Shown here piece by piece: positions 1 to 9,062 of a stretch of DNA of 39,018 nt; position 1 is the first letter of the stretch, and every line of letters begins with the position of its first letter. The DNA lies in NCBI GenBank assembly GCA_029204225.1, contig MU835450.1, positions 1-39,018 of the forward strand, in the 5' to 3' direction. Position numbers and translations under genes: made by a program. The notes under the pieces are model-generated. The model ran no database searches. It saw only the letters and a list, made by a program, of their open reading frames with translations, and was not told the DNA's origin. Source of the DNA: Diphasiastrum complanatum (Eukaryota > Streptophyta > Lycopodiopsida > Lycopodiales > Lycopodiaceae).

Positions 1-400
1 TCCATACTTCTCTACTTTCGACAATATTAGTGGACACACAGTTTATATTATACGTGGCGGGCCTAGAAATACTATTTTACATGGTTTTCTATTTTTGGCC
101 CTAATTTTTGAATTTCACTTTCCCTCCAAGTCAAAATGAAGAGAGGTAGGGTTTGTCCACTATAGATAGCCACTAAGGCTAGTCATTTGCTAGTTTTGAT
201 CATTTTGAGTCTTCGGCTTCTTGTAGGTGAGTTGTACAATTTTGGAGATCTTAGTTGGAGATCTACCTGAGCTATCGGCGACCATGGATGTTCATACAAT
301 TTCTTAGTTGGAGAATGCTATGTGAATGCCTTTTGCTGTTTTTTATGCATCATTGATACTAATGCTTGTAAATCTATTAGAGCACGTTCCGAAGCGATTG
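1..400 (+). repeat. 5' LTR and leader of composite LTR element A (partial, cut by window start)
   Basis: Bases 1-37 recur at 3394-3430 with two mismatches. At the second site the match is preceded by a purine tract and TGTTATGGAC, a typical LTR start. The window therefore opens about 21 bases inside the left LTR. The LTR's right boundary is not clear; no PBS was recognised and the end given here is approximate. The stretch from there to about 1290 is T-rich leader without a convincing gene. Confidence 0.55.
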
Positions 401-1289
401 GGAGTGCTTTTTTGTTTCATGGTTTCTTTGCAGGTTTTTGGATCTTATGTTTGCTTTTGTGATTTTCTTTGTTGAAGGACTAAGATCTGTTGTCTCTTTT
501 CTCTCTAGTTGGATCTTCACATTTGGTGAATCTTCAACTCTCTTTCTAAAAAGTTTTCTGGCTGTTTTTCTCTCTAGCCATTTTCTCTCTCTAGAATTTT
601 TTTCACATTTTTTGTCATAACTTTTTTTTTCGTTTTGTTTAGTTTTTTTTTCCCATATGTGATTGGATCTTATTCTTTCCATTTTTTGACATTTTAAAAG
701 TACAAGTTTTGAAAAGTCAAACCTTGGTCAAATTGGAATATTATGTTTTCTGTTCTAAAAGATTCTGTTTTTGAATCTTTACATACTTTGTTTTTCAAGA
801 AGTTCATTGCACTTCACAATTTGCCAAACGGATGTCTCATTCTCAAGACACTTTGAAGTCATGCCCTACTTCACCACCTTCAGCCCATTTGCGAATTTTC
901 TTTGTGGTTGTCCAACACCCTACTACCCCACATTGAGCGGCCATTTTGGTAACTTCTTCACCACCTATCACTTGCTGGATTTTTTGTCACATTTGGGCAG
1001 CTTACTTCATTACTTGGTACTCCCTTTCGTGGTGTTTTCTTCTTTTGGCATTCCCTTGTTTCATGGCCTTTTCCCATTGGTGTTGATTAGAGCCTACGTT
1101 GAGGTGATGACTAGTGTCCTCTCCCTTAGGGTTTGTGCGTCTTCCACATTCCTTGTTGGTATTAAAAAAAAAAATTTGGATCATTCGTCACATTTCTTGT
1201 TCGTTTTCCTTTACACTTTACATTTTCCCGTTTTGATTCCATTTTCTTTATTCGTTTTCCACTTTGTTAACAAAAAAAAACACCAAAAA

Positions 1290-1575
1290 AAAATGACACA
1301 TTTCTCTTTTCCCAAGTATTTCGGTTGTTCCTCTACATCTTGTGGCATTGTCAAATTCACCGACTGGATGAATAATTTTGAGGACTATTTTTTCACTCAT
1401 TCATGTTCAAATGTTATGAAAATCAGGATGGCTTCTTTGTGGTTAGATGGCCATGCAAAAGTTTGGTTTTCCATCTATCGTCACACTCATCCTACTCTCA
1501 TATGGGGCATATTTTTAGAAGATCTTCTATTTGCTACCACTCTTTCTGCGTTACCTTCTACACGTGAGGTTGAGT
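1290..1575 (+). pseudogene. Ty3-type gag remnant
   Basis: The plus-strand reading frame around 1290-1575 contains a conserved gag core pattern: F-P-K-(Y)F-G near the start, W-M-N-N-F-E-D-Y-F, then K-I-R-M-A-S-L-W-L-D-G-H-A-K-V-W-F. This matches the retrotransposon gag domain, in which a tryptophan-led helix is followed by 'K..(L/M)A...L.G.A..W'. No nucleocapsid knuckle or protease follows in frame; repeat B starts directly after. The longer open frame from 771 is T-rich and its N-terminal half resembles no family I know, so only the gag core is claimed. It is a degraded capsid fragment with no expected function. Confidence 0.5.
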
Positions 1576-1595
1576 CTTCACACAGTCCTGAGATA

Positions 1596-2588
1596 GTGTA
1601 TCTTGGTTTCTATGATTATGCATGTGGCTCTTTATCTATTCCTTGGATTGTTGCTCGTTGTCAGGCTTGGCATCTCCTGATAGCTTTGGTTATTGCCTCT
1701 GTCCTATTGTTTGTCAAGATGATCTTCAGGTTCCTTGGCATTTTTGGTTGCTCCATATCGCTTGGTCTCCGATGTCGTTACTAAGTTGGCACTTTTTTCT
1801 GGTGTTCCTGGACCATCAGAGTACCTTGAGAGAGCTTCTTCTCCTTTCTTGTCTATTTTTTGGGGATGTTGCTGCCATGTACTTCAATGTTGCTCACATG
1901 TGCTTTGATACTCATTCCCAGCTACAAGTGGATATTGCTCTGAGACTTGCTACTAATGATGCGGATCTTGTTCCTTGTTCTGCTTTTGGTATATTAGTTG
2001 AGCTTGCTATTCCTCGTTCCAGTGTATTGCTTCTTTTAGTTATTCTAGTGACTTTAGTTGTTGCTCTTCCTAATGCTAGTTCCCTGGTTGCGGTCTCTTT
2101 CCCCTTGGTATGTGGTTGCACTTTTCCTGTTCTTCTATTCCTCACTTGTGTGCCCGGTGTGTACTTTAGGATTGCACTTGTGGCTAGTTCCGATGGGTCA
2201 TACGATTCTCCTACATCCTATGATGGCTTGGTATGTCCATATGAGGTCCTTCTAGATGACTATTTCGGCTACAGTTTCTCCGTCGGGGCCTCTACTAGTT
2301 CTAGATTTGCTGACGTTGCTTTCATGCATCATGTCTTTTTAGATGGTTTGTTGCTTTCCTGGACTGTATGGATCTCTTGGCATGGTGATCTTTTCGCAAT
2401 ATGTGCCTTTAGGGTACTGTGTGCCATTGTTACTTCTCATTCATAGGGCCTGATGGATACCTTGGTCTTTTGACCACGTTGGTGGACATTTCTCCATTCT
2501 AGCTATCCTTTGTCAGGACGATCTCTTTATGCTTCATGTTGCCTGGCATATCACTTGGTCTCCCTGGTTCCATGATATTGCAGCGTGA
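1596..2588 (+). repeat. Repeat B, copy 1 (C/T-rich, long open frame)
   Basis: This ~1 kb stretch matches the complement of 17165-18054. The shared run starts near TATGATTATGCATGTGGCTC (1610) and continues to TTCCATG before 2588. Both copies keep an open frame of more than 240 codons rich in Leu, Val, Phe, Ser and Trp. By eye, over about 40 codons near 2230-2345, differences between copies fell about 2, 6 and 7 times in codon positions 1, 2 and 3, so there is no strong protein-coding constraint. A short internal repeat is visible (CAGGACGATCTC near 2514 resembles CAAGATGATCTTC near 1715). Probably a non-coding internal part of an LTR element; the protein resembles nothing I recognise. Confidence 0.6.
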
Positions 2589-2599
2589 CTGTTGTTCTG

Positions 2600-2977
2600 C
2601 TTATGTTCCTACTCCTTGGTGCATTTGGCACCAAGCTTGTGAGACCTGCTTGAAACCATAGATACATCGATGTAGCCAACAAACATAGTCTTGATTGTTT
2701 GAGTCTTCGTATCCTTCGGGCTATTTCATGAAGATTTCTTCATCTAGGTTTCCATGGAGAAAGGCTGTCTTTACATCAATCTGGTGTACTTCCATATCAT
2801 ACTTCACAACATAAGTGAGGAGTAGTCAGATGCTCGACATCTAGACAATTCGGAAGTATGTATCGAAGTAGTTGATACCATACCTCTGAGTGTAGCTTTT
2901 AGCGACAAGTCGAGCTTTGTGTCGTCCGACATTTTCATCTGATTTCAGCTTTCTTTTGTACAACCATTTGCAGTCGT
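2600..2977 (-). pseudogene. Ty1/Copia reverse transcriptase fragment
   Basis: The minus strand translates to the N-terminal half of a Copia RT. It contains K-W-L-Y-K-R-K-L-K, H-K-A-R-L-V-A-K, Y-D-M-E-V-H-Q-I-D-V-K-T-A-F-L-H-G, then E-E-I-F-M-K and P-E-G-Y, and ends near Y-G-F-K-Q. It has at least three in-frame stops and no YVDD motif, so it is dead. It lies antisense to the LTR and purine tract of element A, so it is either an insertion or a rearranged scrap. Confidence 0.8.
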
Positions 2978-3029
2978 TTTTTTTTTTCTTCGGAAAGTGG
3001 CTCAAGTGTCCACGCCTGATTCTGCTTCA

Positions 3030-3300
3030 TCGATTCATCGGGCAATTAAGGTATCATCATCAAGAAGTAATGAAGAATCAAGAGCAGGAGTAGCAAGAGC
3101 AGCGAGACCATCAATATAAACACATAGAAAAACGAGCCTGTTTTTTGCAATAAAGGTGAATGGGCAAAAACATCGAATGGCGACCATCCCATTGGACCAA
3201 AAGTAGGACAAGACGACGACGACGACAAAAAACAACCCAAACTTGCAAAATAGCAGTAGGTAAAAATGGAAAATAACCCAGGAAAAAAAATGACAATATA
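3030..3300 (-). pseudogene. Chromovirus integrase C-terminus with chromodomain scrap
   Basis: The minus frame reads F-P-F-L-P-T-A-I-L-Q-V followed by a basic run and L-V-Q-W-D-G-R. This is the same order as the better preserved copy at 16310-16689 (FPFLPATILQV, then LVQWDGRPIEEATWEP). The Q-W-D-G-R block is the chromodomain core of Ty3 chromoviral integrases. The copy loses frame after the chromodomain core and is antisense to element A's flanking LTR. Confidence 0.6.
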
Positions 3301-3363
3301 GCGGTACTAAAGTAGCTCTAGTAGTTAAAATTTTATAGCCCAGATTGAGGGCAATGTTTTAGT

Positions 3364-3431
3364 AGGGGGGAGTGTTATGGACACGCATTATAGTCCATAC
3401 TTCTCTACTTTCGACAGTATTAGTCGACACC
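3364..3431 (+). repeat. Polypurine tract and truncated 3' LTR of element A
   Basis: A purine run, AGGGGGGAG (3364-3372), abuts TGTTATGGAC at 3373, the standard PPT/LTR junction. The LTR matches window bases 1-37 and then diverges at 3431, where the hairpin-bearing sequence begins. The 3' LTR is therefore only about 58 bp long. Confidence 0.65.
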
Positions 3432-3458
3432 TTAGAAACCCGTTCCGACCCTTTAGGG

Positions 3459-3495
3459 CCGGAACGTACTGTGCATTCCGTACAGTACGTTCCGG
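3459..3495. repeat. Perfect 14-bp inverted repeat (hairpin)
   Basis: CCGGAACGTACTGT (3459-3472) is exactly complementary to ACAGTACGTTCCGG (3482-3495) across a 9-nt loop. Further GTTCCG/CGGAAC words flank it on both sides (3441-3446, 3494-3515). Confidence 0.8.
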
Positions 3496-4060
3496 AACGT
3501 ACTGGATCGGAACATTTTTTTAATAAAAACAAAACAGGTTTCTCTTAGCTCTTAGATATGAAACGATGCTTCAGACTCTTTAGTTTTTGGCATTAATTTG
3601 TTATCAACATCAGAGCATATAGCATGGAGGACGAAGGTAAATGTTTTAGAAATGTCCTGAAATGCAATACTTATTTAACTTGTTGCGAATCGGGATAGAC
3701 CCAATAACCAGTGATTCAAGAAGTTGAACACGATGACGTGCAAGAGCAACAAGAGAGGACAATGGACTTAAGAAGTGTACAAAGCGAGGTTGGAGAATAG
3801 GCAGTGGAGACAAATGCATTCAAGCTGATAAGATCTCGTATTGGAGGAGAGACGAGATAAAAAAAGAACCTGAAAATTTATCTAGAATGAAAGAGGTTGA
3901 GAACGTAGATGTGAGAGTTGATGGTGTTGAAGCTGATCCAGAGGATACTGTGACGTTGCAGTCTAGTTGCCGGAGAAGAGTTATAGCTCTTACGTGATCC
4001 CGAAACAAGCCAGCCAATAACCTTTAATATCTTGATTCCTTTGTTAATAAAATATGTATT
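3496..4060. other. Unassigned stretch between element A and Ty3-1b
   Basis: AT-rich sequence with only short open frames. ACATCAGAGC near 3608 is a weak PBS-like word followed by ATGGAGGACGAAG. The plus frame near 3885-3997 is open and acidic (begins K-E-V-E-N-V-D-V) but has no family I recognise and may be chance. The Ty3 match begins at 4061. Confidence 0.3.
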
Positions 4061-5330
4061 AAGCTGAGGGTGTTCTCCTGATAATTTCTGTGGAGGGAAG
4101 GTCCTGCTGTAGAGCCAATCTCTCCCGAGAACAATGTCTGTACGATCCAGGTGCATTATCTGAAAGTTTATTTCATCTTGGTACCCTTGAATACCAAGAT
4201 TTAGATTACTTACTATAGTTTCCCAGATTTTCTTATATTCACCCTTAGCTAATGAAACTATGTACCTATGCTGACTAGGTACTTCTGGAAGTTTGAGTTT
4301 CTTAACTAGGGTGTAGTTGATGAAATTATGGGTCGCCCCATCATCAACCATAACTCTGACTGGTCACCAACTTTTCCATGCATACGTACTAGGTCATGCG
4401 GCCCAAAGCTGAAGGGTCTCGCTAGCATTGCAGAGGTCAGCTGGCAACAGTGTTCATGGTCTTCATGATACACTTTGATCTCGGAAGCTGCCGAGTCACT
4501 GAGGAAACTTATGGTCTGAACAAGATGAACTTGTTTTTTATCTTTTTTATCTTTTTTAGTGAAAGGCCCCTTGGGACACTGTCTAACTGTGTGTCCCTTG
4601 CCCATGCACACAAAGCACAAACATTCTTGTTTGGCTTTCTCAAAATCTTCTGGTTTTAAGGGCTGTATGAGTGATGGGCGTTTCTGAGGAGCTTCACTTT
4701 TAACTTTTTCTTCTTTCTTTCTTTTTAAAAATTCTTTCTGAGGAGATTGCTCAGAAAGAGGCTGCTGTCTTGCCCTCTTCCTACCCATTGAATCATCATA
4801 GAGTTGAGCATATCTGGAGCTTACTCTAGGGTAGTGGGCGAGTTTCTCTGAACCTCTACTTTATACTCATCTTTGAGGCCACGGACAAATCCCCTGACTT
4901 TCTGATAGTCATCCATATTTTTAATTTTTAAGATTGCTTCTCGATACTGCAAGATATATTGGATTAGGGACTTGTCCATTACTGTTTTCTCCCAGGCTTC
5001 CCAAGCTCTATCAAGTTCATTTTCTGGTAGAAATTCTCTTAGGAAGGCCTCTTCAAAGGCTTTCCATGACCGAGGAGTTTGCCCAGTCTCCTGGAGATTT
5101 AATCACCACTTATAGGCCATGGGCCCTAGGGAAAGACTGGCCTCAATAGCTTGCAAACGGTCAAGGTTTTGTTTAAGAGCATGCATGTTCTTCCATTTGT
5201 TGAGGAAGGTTTGTAGAATGTCTGCATTTCTATCCTTCTCTGATCTGTCAGCGCTAGAACTGTACAAGGAAATTTGCCTCCAACCCCCTGAAAAATTCCA
5301 GCAAATTGGAGTGAATAGAGAGCTGTTCCA
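4061..5330 (-). pseudogene. gag-protease pseudogene of Ty3-1b
   Basis: The minus frames give the gag core (residues matching S-W-K-A-F-E-E-A-F near 5060), the zinc knuckle CFVCMGKGHTVRQC (near 4600) and the protease core M-V-D-D-G-A-T-H-N-F-I (near 4345), then H-L-D-R-T-D-I-V-L-G-R-D-W-L. An in-frame TAA near 4833 and at least two frame changes break it. The knuckle is canonical CX2CX4HX4C. The flap-side R-D-W-L is intact here, whereas the sister copy has E-R-D-W-L. Alignment to the sister shows that this copy retains four bases near 4850 that the sister has lost. Confidence 0.85.
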
Positions 5331-5433
5331 ACAGCGACTTCTCTCCTCTATTCTTTTATGAGAATCTGAGAATTCTTTCCTATCCTCTGATAGCTTTCTC
5401 TATTGCTACTACTGAACTCCCCAAAGAAGGAGA

Positions 5434-5447
5434 TGGCTCTGATACCA
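5434..5447 (-). other. Primer-binding site of Ty3-1b (tRNA-iMet type)
   Basis: On the minus strand this reads TGGTATCAGAGCCA, identical to the PBS of the complete element at 7526-7539. It lies one base inside the LTR and is complementary to the 3' end of plant initiator tRNA-Met. Confidence 0.9.
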
Positions 5448-5448
5448 G

Positions 5449-5697
5449 TGTAAGAGATCCTAACACACGGCCACGTGGCTCTATCGTGGCCGACTGCACG
5501 TCGGGACCCAAAGTGGGGCCCTATCCTCCTGACAGGGTCCCTAGACTGTGTTAGGCCCGCCATGGCTATGGTCCGTGTCGGGGCACACTACTCACACTGT
5601 CTTGCCCTGTTGGTCGTGTACGCTGGACACGACCCTGACTGTGGTATCTGACCTCCTGTGTGCTCTAGGGCTCGACACTGGTTACGTGCTCGTAACA
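5449..5697 (-). repeat. 5' LTR of Ty3-1b (249 bp, internal 109-bp deletion)
   Basis: Begins TGTTACGAGC at 5697 and ends TCTTACA at 5449 on the minus strand. Compared with the 358-bp LTRs at 7167 and 13062, the block between CCACGTGGCCG and GTGTTAGGATC is missing. The missing block contains the TCTATATCAGGGAG promoter-like stretch, so this LTR is probably not transcribed. Confidence 0.9.
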
Positions 5698-5837
5698 AAT
5701 ACCATGATAAATTGCAAGACCTAGCTATGGAGTATCTTCATTGCAATATTAAATCAACCATGAAAGCTTGAGAAAGTTATCTATGGTAAACATCAAACAC
5801 AACGGAATTGCTTAAGCACGGCAAAACGCCAAAACTT

Positions 5838-5840
<3 letters not shown>
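5698..5840. other. Short unassigned spacer
   Basis: 143 bp between Ty3-1b and the (AG)n tract that ends LINE copy 1. No gene or repeat was recognised. Confidence 0.4.

Positions 5841-5902
<62 letters not shown>
5841..5902. repeat. (AG)31 microsatellite at LINE 3' end
   Basis: Uninterrupted AG dinucleotides directly abut TTTTATTAATGTCCTTG, the complement of the LINE 3' terminus. Read with the LINE, its tail is AATAAAAT followed by (CT)n rather than poly(A). Confidence 0.95.
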
Positions 5903-5907
<5 letters not shown>

Positions 5908-6358
5908 ATTAATGTCCTTGAATACCCTAAGGTACATAGGACTAAGTCTTAAGAAAAGGTACATGCCAAGTGTGCACATAGGAGCTTAAAGCTCAATCAT
6001 CTATAAAACAATAACTGCAAATACAATGCATAAAGATGGCTGGCCCAGTCAAGGTCCAATAGCCTGGAATCATATATCATGATGCCCATCAACATGGAAG
6101 AAATGGTGGATGGTATGCTGTGAAGGTGTCACTAGATGTGCCATGGACCTCTGCCGCCCGGTAGGCTGTCGGTGTCATCTCTGCTGCTGTGGCCTAATAC
6201 TGGCTCTCTTTGGCCGGCGCAACGGTCTCTTCTGCCGATGTATGAAGGAATCTGGAATCTCGGCCTCTCCATCTGAATCGTAGCCTATGGGTACCTCAGA
6301 TCTCTGTCTCCGATGGGATATACACTCACTGATGCTCAATTGTGTCAAGGAATGTCTA

Positions 6359-6643
6359 TCATCTAGTCTCCTCCTCAAGTCTGACATCTCCCGGATCATC
6401 AGTGCTAACACATCTAGGGTCCTCATAAGATATCAAGGTAGAAAGTTTAACTGGGTGTTCTCTGAACAAGCAGTAGTACCTTCCCTGAATCTCATAGTAG
6501 GCTGAACATCTGAAGAGGAAATGTGATTCGTCCTCAATCTCATGCATAGCACACATGCTACAAAGCCGGTCATCTTGTGCGGTGCCACTGTATCTGCCGG
6601 TCTCAATGGCCAGCTGATGTGAAGAAACCCGAAACTGACCCAT
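6359..6643 (-). pseudogene. LINE ORF2 C-terminal Cys/His region
   Basis: The frame contains R-L-C-S-M-C-A-M-H-E-I-E-D-E-S-H-F-L-F and then R-C-S-A-Y-Y, the CX2C...HX4C-like C-terminal block common in LINE ORF2 proteins ('LC..C....E.E.HFLF.C..Y'). Its N-terminal neighbour in the ORF is lost by the internal deletion near 6660. It is not a stand-alone gene; the open frame begins where the deletion joined the sequence. Confidence 0.75.
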
Positions 6644-6659
6644 CGCTATCTGCAGTATG

Positions 6660-7166
6660 TGTGATATCTCCTCAACAAGTAACCCTCCTGAAAGCCTCGA
6701 TCGTGAAGTCTCTGTATCAATAGATGCCTAGACACAGAATCAAAGGCCTTGCGGAAATCCACAAAGCAGCAGTGTACACGCTCCCTTTTGGACTTAGCCT
6801 CCTCAATGATGGACCTCAAAGTAAAGATATGATCCGATGTAGTATATCCCGGTCTGAAACCCGCCTGTCCAATGACGTGGAGTCATTTCTATACTAATCT
6901 TTGATTGTAGGATAAAACCATAGACTTTGGCGAAGAGGTGGCTGATCATACTGGTGTGGTAGTTGTCAGCTTTCATGGGGTCCCCGCCTTTATGGATAGG
7001 GTGAATGAGGTTTGCAGACCATGGAGAGGGAAAATTAGAGGTGACAGCTCGGTTGAATAGAATGGAGAGGAAGGGTGAGAGGATGTCGAGAGCATACTTT
7101 AGAAGTTCAGCCTCTAGCTCATCAATATCTTTGGCTTTACGGGAATGGAGTCGTGTGATGGCCTTC
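6660..7166 (-). pseudogene. LINE reverse transcriptase fingers/palm fragment
   Basis: Read from 7166 downward: a polar stretch, then L-F-N-R-A-V-T-S-N-F-P-S-P-W (the pre-RT 'lfN...' block), H-P-I-H-K-G-G-D-P, Y-H-T-S-M-I-S, a frame change, G-Y-T-T-S-D-H-I-F-T-L-R, and F-V-D-F-R-K-A-F-D-S-V. The first catalytic aspartate (FVDF) is present; the second pair is gone. This type follows the jockey/CR1-like layout more than plant L1. Confidence 0.8.
7162..7166. repeat. Target-site duplication of Ty3-1a (left)
   Basis: CCTTC at 7162-7166 is repeated at 13420-13424, directly outside the two LTRs. Confidence 0.95.
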
Positions 7167-7524
7167 TGTTACGAGCTCGTAACCAGTGCCGAACCCTAGA
7201 GAACACAGATAGGTCAGATACCACAGTCAGGGTCGTGTCCAGCGTACATGACCAACAGGGCAAGACAGTGTGAGTAGTGTGCCCCAGCACGGTCCATAGC
7301 CATGGCGGGCCTAACACAGCCTAGGGACCCTGTCAGCAGGATAGGGCCCCCAGTTGGGTCCCGACGTGCAGTCGGCCACGTCAGTGCCACGTGGCCGACA
7401 CTTGGCAGTAGCATGCTACCAGTCCTCACACTGGGCTAGGAGGGGCTTACTCTATATCAGGGAGTAGGCAAGGTTGGGTGGATCAGTTAGTATTTGCCCT
7501 ACTGTGGTGTTAGGATCTATTACA
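7167..7524 (+). repeat. 5' LTR of Ty3-1a
   Basis: 358 bp, TGTTACGAGC...TCTATTACA, with the TG/CA ends of an LTR. TCTATATCAGG near 7451 is the best promoter-like TATA site. It is followed by one spacer base and the PBS. Confidence 0.97.
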
Positions 7525-7525
7525 C

Positions 7526-7539
7526 TGGTATCAGAGCCA
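7526..7539 (+). other. Primer-binding site of Ty3-1a (tRNA-iMet)
   Basis: TGGTATCAGAGCCA is the standard plant initiator-Met primer site and lies one base after the LTR. The leader from 7540 to 8268 (~730 nt) has no convincing gene. Confidence 0.95.
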
Positions 7540-8268
7540 TCTCCATCCTAGGGAGTTAGGAGCAGCAGTAGAGAAAGCTATCAGAAGATAGTAAGTGTTT
7601 CTCAGATTCTCAGAGAGGAATAGAGGAGGAGGATCGCTGTAGGAGCAGCCTTCAGACTTCTGATTTTCACTGAGAAATCACAGTAGCAAGGAGTCAGATT
7701 CCAAGTGTAGGTAACTCGCTGGAAAAACAGCTGTTTCTCACTGAGTTCAGAGGATTCTCTATAGTTTTCCCAGCGAAATTAGAGAAGGAAGAAGCCAGCA
7801 CCTCCATCGCTGTATAGCCAAAGACCTGCATCTGATTTCCAGGGAAAAATTTACTGGTTCTCAGCGAGTTTGAAACCAAAAAAGAGGAGCAAGGCCAGCG
7901 CTGCCAGTGCTTCTGAAAATCTGGTTTTTGGACAAGTTTTCGGGCCCCAACGTCAGAGATTTGGAGCAAGAGGATTCCTACCAGATCAGCGAGCAGGAGA
8001 CTTCTGAAATTTCAGAATTCAGAAGGGTTTTGCCATTTTGTGGACAAATTGAGATGCTGTCAGACCAGCGAGGGGGGATAGCAAAAGTTTCAGATCTTGT
8101 TGCACATTTTCCAACCTCAAATCAGTGGAGGAAGAGCTGAAAGGGCTTTTCTTGATTCTCTCTGTGGAAGTACAGTCCTCAGAAACAGCTAAGTCATCTT
8201 TCCTTTTCCTTGTACAGTTAGACTTTTTTTCCTTCAGAAGTTAAGGTAACTCTCTTTCAGTTCCGAAG

Positions 8269-9062
8269 ATGACCACTCCTCAGGGACCTGATCAACCCCA
8301 GGAGAGAGGCTTCGATGAACTTGAAACAGAAGCCTTGGCTTACAGAAAAGGGAAGGAACCCATGGAAGTGGAAGAACAGGAACAGTTCGCCGAAGAACTC
8401 GACGAACTGGTTACCAAGGAGCAGTTTCTCCAATTGGTAACAGAGGTGGATGAACTGAAGTTGGCATTAGCCAATTTCAAGTCCAGTGTGGACGACTCGT
8501 TCGCTGAACTCAAAAGTTTGATTTTGAGTTCCGCGAAAGGAAGCCTTCCTCCACTTCTCAGTTATCCCCTTTCTCCACTTCCATCAGTTTCGGGTGAGAC
8601 TTTACGATCTCACCCCAGTGTTTTTAAAGATTTAAAGCCTCCTACTTTTAATGGGGAAGAGAAGGATAGAAATGCAGATATTCTACAAACCTTCCTCAGC
8701 AAATGGAAGAACATTCATGCTCTTAAACAGACCCCTGACCATTTGCAAGCAATTGAGGCCAGTCTTTCCTTAGGGCCGATGGCCTATAAGTGGTGGTTAA
8801 ATCTCCAGGAGACTGGGCAGACTCCCCGGTCATGGAAAGCTTTTGAAGAAGCTTTCCTAAGAGAATTTCTACCAGAAAATGAACTGGATAGAGCCTGGGA
8901 AGCTTGGGAAAGAACAGTAATGGATAAATCCCTCATCCAATATATCTCGAAGTATCGAGAAGCAATTTTAAAGATTAAAAATATGGATGACTATCAGAAA
9001 ATCAGGGGATTTGTCCGTGGCCTCAAAGATGAATATAAAGTAGAGGTCCAAACTCGCCTGCT
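8269..9062 (+). pseudogene. Ty3-1a gag (capsid part)
   Basis: Starts at ATG 8269 after the leader. The first ~60 residues are acidic; residues ~60-85 form a heptad-like coiled coil. The capsid core follows with F-K-D-L-K-P-P-T-F-N-G near residue 123, then W-W-L-N-L, S-W-K-A-F-E-E-A-F-L-R-E-F and Y-R-E-A-I. It forms the virus-like particle shell in this family. The frame fails near 9055: aligned to the sister copy at 4061-5697, four bases are missing there, so the knuckle and protease are thrown into another frame. Downstream of the break this frame runs on to a stop at 9187-9189 with unrelated residues. Confidence 0.9.

Larger units (their letters stand above)
4061..5697 (-). mobile_element. 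Ty3-1b: truncated second copy of Ty3 family 1
   Basis: Minus-strand copy of the complete element at 7167-13419. From its 5' end it has an LTR (5697-5449), the same PBS, a shortened leader, gag, zinc knuckle and protease, and then the match stops abruptly at about 4061 within sequence equivalent to 9858. All of RT, RNase H, integrase and the 3' LTR are missing. Relative to the sister copy, the leader and gag N-terminus are collapsed (sequence equivalent to about 8213-8655 is absent) and the LTR lacks 109 bp. It cannot move by itself. Confidence 0.9.
5903..7166 (-). mobile_element. LINE copy 1, 3' part (RT and C-terminus), interrupted by Ty3-1a
   Basis: Minus strand. From 7166 downward the frame gives the start of RT: a conserved region ending in N-L-I-H-P-I-H-K-G-G-D-P, then G-F-R/Q-P/T-G after a frame change, then the palm motif C-C-F-V-D-F-R-K-A-F-D-S-V near 6755. 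At about 6660 the sequence jumps to the C-terminal region (6359-6643), with the Cys/His motif C-S-M-C followed by E-D-E-S-H-F-L-F-R-C. RT motif C (xxDD) is therefore deleted. A ~500-nt 3' UTR leads to CAAGGACATTAATAAAAT and the (CT)n tail. The matching 5' part is 13425-14608. Non-functional. Confidence 0.85.

Noticed and set aside
771-1784. 337-codon plus-strand frame as a new membrane protein gene
   Set aside because: Hydrophobicity comes from T/C-rich DNA. Only the gag core at 1290-1575 resembles a known domain, and the frame merges with repeat B.
3820-4017. Minus-strand continuation of the GBP or Ty3-1b frame
   Set aside because: No similarity to either; Ty3 similarity ends at about 4061 and no GBP motif is present.
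6175-6426. 83-codon Arg-rich minus frame as a separate gene
   Set aside because: Lies downstream of the LINE Cys/His block in another frame and has no start context; it is LINE ORF tail or 3' UTR.
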